Shown here in pieces: positions 60,481 through 64,000 of a stretch of DNA of 64,000 nt. The stretch covers positions 33,225,029 through 33,289,028 of the forward strand of contig CM072894.1 of NCBI GenBank assembly GCA_037013685.1, in the 5' to 3' direction. A program made the translations under genes and the position numbers. Below the pieces are notes generated by a model. It did not search any database, had not been told where the DNA came from, and saw nothing but the letters and a program-made list of their open reading frames with translations. This stretch comes from Acridotheres tristis (lineage: Eukaryota > Chordata > Aves > Passeriformes > Sturnidae). Within the stretch, counting starts at the first letter, position 1. Each line of letters opens with the position of its first letter.

Positions 60481-61299
60481 GTCAATACAAAATGTGTCGG
60501 CTGGACCCTATCTTGGAAAAACAGTCGAAAAGACCTTAGCTGGCAGATATTTTCGTTCTTAACCTTTTTTCTTGAGTAGCAGAAAGGCAGAAATATGCAG
60601 TGCTAGGCATAACTAGCAGCGACCGCATTATGGAGGTGAAAACAGTCACCGAGCTGAAAGGAATGAGAAGGTTTAAGGACAAACCTCTTGGAGGACACAC
60701 TCTGGTCCCTCTGAGTGGAGGCTGGGTCTCTGAGACCTCACAGCACTTTGTTCCCTCTCCCCAGTGCAGCAGTGACAGCAGCACTTCATTTCTATCTGCA
60801 TAATACATTAGATTAAATGGCTGGGGTGTTGGGAGACCCGTGAGCCCCAAGGGATTGCCAGCTTGATGAAGACTTTATTTTTAAGTCACTAAAAGACATA
60901 CAATCATGGGAAGAGTAATGAAGAAATCATAATTGTCTGGAGAGCACATGGAGCTGACAGGTTCAATCCATTTTCTGTAGGACAGATGTGTCAAACACAA
61001 CACAACAATACAATATACAATTATTTGGGGCAAGGGCAACCTGTCCACGAGAGCACTGAAGGGGCAGACAGTGACAGAAATAATTTTAACCTTTTTAAAA
61101 TTATATCCATCTAACACTGTAGGGGATCACTTGTCTAACAGGAAGAGTGTTTGACCCCCTCCTCACACATGCAAGGGGCCCTCACCAGGATTTGGGTTTT
61201 TGGGGGCTGTTCATATTCTCTGTCACTTCCTGAGTATGCTGAAAAAATAATCTCCAGTGAAGACAGAGAGAGTATGTCTGGCATTATGAAAACGGCAAA

Positions 61300-61450
61300 T
61301 GTGCTTTCTGAGGACTTTAATTCAGCAATGTTTAAACTTAATTAAATTATTTGTATTGTGCAATTAATTATGCTAAACTGCCTTAGCCTTGAATGAATGT
61401 ACTTTGCCTTTTAATCTAAATAAAACACATGCATAGAAAACCGGCAGCAG
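61300..61450. promoter_or_regulatory. candidate conserved noncoding element
   Basis: Contains CTTAATTAAATTATTTGTAT and TGTGCAATTAATTATGCTAA, a cluster of TAATTA-type homeodomain sites with an octamer/POU-like ATGCTAA, followed by CTTTGCCTTTTAATC. Inference only. Confidence 0.25.
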
Positions 61451-62832
61451 CAGAGAAGTCCACAGCTGCTGCCAAGACCTGCAGAATTTGAGACTCACGT
61501 GACCTTTCGGGAGCACTGCTGAAAAAACAAACCAACCAGGGAAAAAACTCAAACTGCTAAGAAAGGAGAAAGCGAATATGACATTTTGTCAGGATATAAA
61601 ACACCTTGTTATTCAGTCACTAGGAGAAGTTAAATGGGCTTTACCAAACCCTTCAAGCTGCCCAGAGAGTTCTTTCTAGTGTCAGTAAAATAAGCATTAA
61701 GAAAACAACAGCTCGTTTTGAGTTTGATCGTCTTTGTCCCTTACAGCTTGCCCAGTGAAGGAAACCCAAAAGACCAGAGCCACAGAGCTGCCTGCTTTAA
61801 CCAGCTGCTTTGCTGGGAAGGAGCCACCAGTGATTCAGAGTTCAGCTGGATTATAACAAAGGACTTGGTGCACACTTTGGGGAAGAGGAAAGGTTTGGGA
61901 AGTCTCCTCTTTTTTGAGTAGGTGGAATGAATCAGTCTGTGCAGATCTGTATCCAATTTGAAATTACAGAAGAGTTTTATACACATGCAACCTCATTAGC
62001 CTTTTACAAGAGTAACTGTCATTTTTATTCTAATATTATGACTGCAATGCTGAGGCTGATTAATGCTTCTGATATTTAATCACAGAGTACAAACCAAAAT
62101 TGTTCTATTTCTAATACGTCTCTGACCTCTGACCTCCAATGATAAATTATGTGATTGGTTTTCAAAATACATTAATGTGCAGAGATTTTAACAGTCGTTT
62201 ACTTAAAAATAGATATTTGAAAATTTTAAGAACTTACATTAAGCATTTTTGTTAAGACAAAAATATTCTAAGATTTTGAGCTATGTAGGAGGACATTCTT
62301 TCAATATTTTTGAGAATACTGGCAAAGAAATAGAAGTACTATTTGCATGTTGAACTGGCCATTTCTATACATATATAGTCAGGGGATGATATTAAAATGC
62401 CCTCTGGTAGCTCTAAAAGAGACACCAATGTTAAGATCCAGTAAAGTCTTTCAATTTCTTGGGCACATTTGGATCTTGCAACAAGTACTGAATCAATGTT
62501 TGTGTAAAAAGCCTCTCAACATCTCATTCACTTGATAGGTCTTTTGGGGCATAATATTGTTCCTTCTGCTATAATGGATCATTGCCTTCAAATACTGTAA
62601 CATCTGTGGTACATGATTACCAGCTTCCTGGGCCAAATTAATCCCTGGTGTAAATTCCTCGAATCTGATCAAATCATGCCGGGGTGAGTCTGACTCTTTG
62701 CCTTTCCACATTTCCTCTCAAAACTTAAGAGTGCAAAAGGTGCAATCCTCCACCTACTTTTTAATTTTTTCCTAAATAAATAAGCCAAGAAAATTTTAGA
62801 GGCCCAGAAAGGATCATTCAAGTAAAATCCAA

Positions 62833-62878
62833 TTTATTATTATTTTATTATTATTATAATCATCATTATTATTATTTT
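62833..62878. repeat. (ATT)n simple repeat
   Basis: Imperfect ATT/TTA trinucleotide units interrupted by TTTT and ATCATC. Confidence 0.9.
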
Positions 62879-63159
62879 GTATTTATTTCCCCTTTTTCTA
62901 CATGGGAGCAGTCATTATTTTCTCTATCTCAGAACCTAAAGCAGGAAAAAAATCAAGATTTAGACTAATTGGAGCTTGATATTCCTTTAGCTCTTTTGGA
63001 AAGAAGCCTAATAACCCAACTGTGCTTTTAAGTGTGGATTCTTTGGGAGGCAAAATGAAACACAGAAATCCAGATGGGAAAGGAGATGCTTTGCACATCC
63101 CCAGGGAGTCTTACACATCTCTTTAAAGAATACCGTGGGAAGAAGGCTATATTTGGAAC

Positions 63160-63225
63160 CAGACAATAATTTAGGTTGTAAGGACCACAGGACGTCCAAC
63201 CCCCTGCCCTTCCCAGGGCTGACTT
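63160..63225 (-). mobile_element. CR1 LINE, terminal 3' fragment
   Basis: A short antisense CR1 relic. AATTTAGGTTGTAAGGACCA, ACAGGACGTCCAACCCCCTG and CCCTTCCCAGGGCTGAC align with the CR1 3' end (AGGTTGGAAGGGACC, GTCCAACCCCCTG blocks). It is decayed. Confidence 0.7.
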
Positions 63226-64000
63226 CCCATTGGATCGGGTTGTAGAGCTTTGTCCCTGTGTTCAATCCCACCCTGGGGTTAGAGAGTGCAAACCTGCTGG
63301 GGGAATCCTAAACAGGGCTGTAATTGTCATTAATTGCAATGACTGGCTCATCAAGAGGAGTATTTTCCACAGCTGGAAAAGCAGCAGAAAACAGGATTTA
63401 TCGAGAAGCTTTGCCATGGCTGCAATGGGAACAGACCACAGTGAAGGGCAGGATAAAAGAAATACTGCCCAGGGCCGAGCACAGCCTTGAGCAGTTCACA
63501 ACTGGGGGAAATATGAGAGGCTGAGGAAGGCAGCATCTATCCAGAGGAGGAGGGAAAAATGAGAGAAATAAAACACAGCGGAGTGGAGAAATTTGTCAGA
63601 AATGGCAAAGAAGGATCACAGAGGAAGAAGAAAAACCTGGATATAATGGTGGAAAGCAGATTCTCTGCCACACAATATCTGCTGACTGCAAGTGTCTCAT
63701 CAGTACTGATTTCAACCAATCTACAGCATCAAAGAAGAAAAGAGAAAGGGGAAAACCCAGAATAATAATTCATATGGTTAATCCAAATATGTGTCTGTGT
63801 AGAGCAGAATATGCCAGTGGTGATCATAAACTACCCCAGTAGTAGTAGATCCAAATGGACCTTTTGAAGACCCCATTTGTACAATCCAGCAGATATCAAA
63901 AGGAGAATCAAAACCTTTGGATGGGAGAGGGTGAAGGTGAGAACACAGCAGGGAGGGAACAGGACAGAGATGAGCCAGAACTTTTCAGAGAAGGTATCAA
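63226..64000. other. noncoding, no feature seen
   Basis: Short overlapping open frames on both strands but no domain, repeat family or splice pattern I can support. Confidence 0.55.

Larger units (their letters stand above)
59731..63159. other. noncoding stretch, candidate conserved blocks
   Basis: About 3.4 kb with no recognisable gene. Motif-dense blocks at 60220-60480 and 61300-61450 are listed separately. An ATT-rich simple repeat lies at 62833-62878. Confidence 0.5.

Noticed and set aside
1..64000. CRISPR array, operon-like gene cluster, tRNA or rRNA genes, intact endogenous virus
   Set aside because: No regularly spaced repeats with unique spacers, no clustered co-directional genes, no cloverleaf or rRNA signature, and no retroviral protein motifs or paired LTRs were found by eye.

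Overview
The window reads as nuclear DNA of a bird. It is AT-rich and CpG-poor, has very long stretches without coding capacity, and its only recognisable transposon family is CR1, present as 5'-truncated copies in the style of bird genomes. There is no operon structure, no rRNA and no mitochondrial or bacterial signature. I cannot name the species; the low repeat load and CR1 dominance fit any neognath bird, perhaps a songbird. No complete gene lies in the window. It is best described as intergenic and/or deep intronic DNA.

The strongest coding signal is one 81-base exon on the minus strand at 36728-36808. It encodes a textbook EF-hand calcium-binding loop (DRDKDGFVKSDE) and its following helix, starts directly after a pyrimidine-rich AG acceptor and ends at a GAG|GT donor, with phase 0 at both ends. 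This suggests that at least part of the window is intron of a minus-strand gene for an EF-hand protein, which I could not identify. Weaker exon-like segments on the minus strand (35850-35924, 18312-18394, 928-982) may or may not belong to the same gene.

Repeats by region: CR1 copies on the plus strand at 246-600, 3976-4042 and 42527-42605; on the minus strand at 12650-12802, 19731-20350 (one of the two longest), 40148-40235, 52265-52480, 59188-59730 and 63160-63225. A much older CR1 relic, of the type seen in turtles and crocodilians, lies at 56285-56552. A MIR-type SINE relic lies at 48405-48600, with two fainter candidates at 37775-37890 and 54985-55100. A large CTTC/GGAA microsatellite fills 38207-38552, and many A- or T-rich simple tracts are scattered throughout.

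Several AT-rich blocks packed with homeodomain-like and SOX-like motifs (8180-8360, 9180-9450, 46950-47195, 60220-60480, 61300-61450) look like conserved noncoding elements or enhancers, but this is inference from motif texture only. No prokaryote-like system, CRISPR array, tRNA or intact virus was found.
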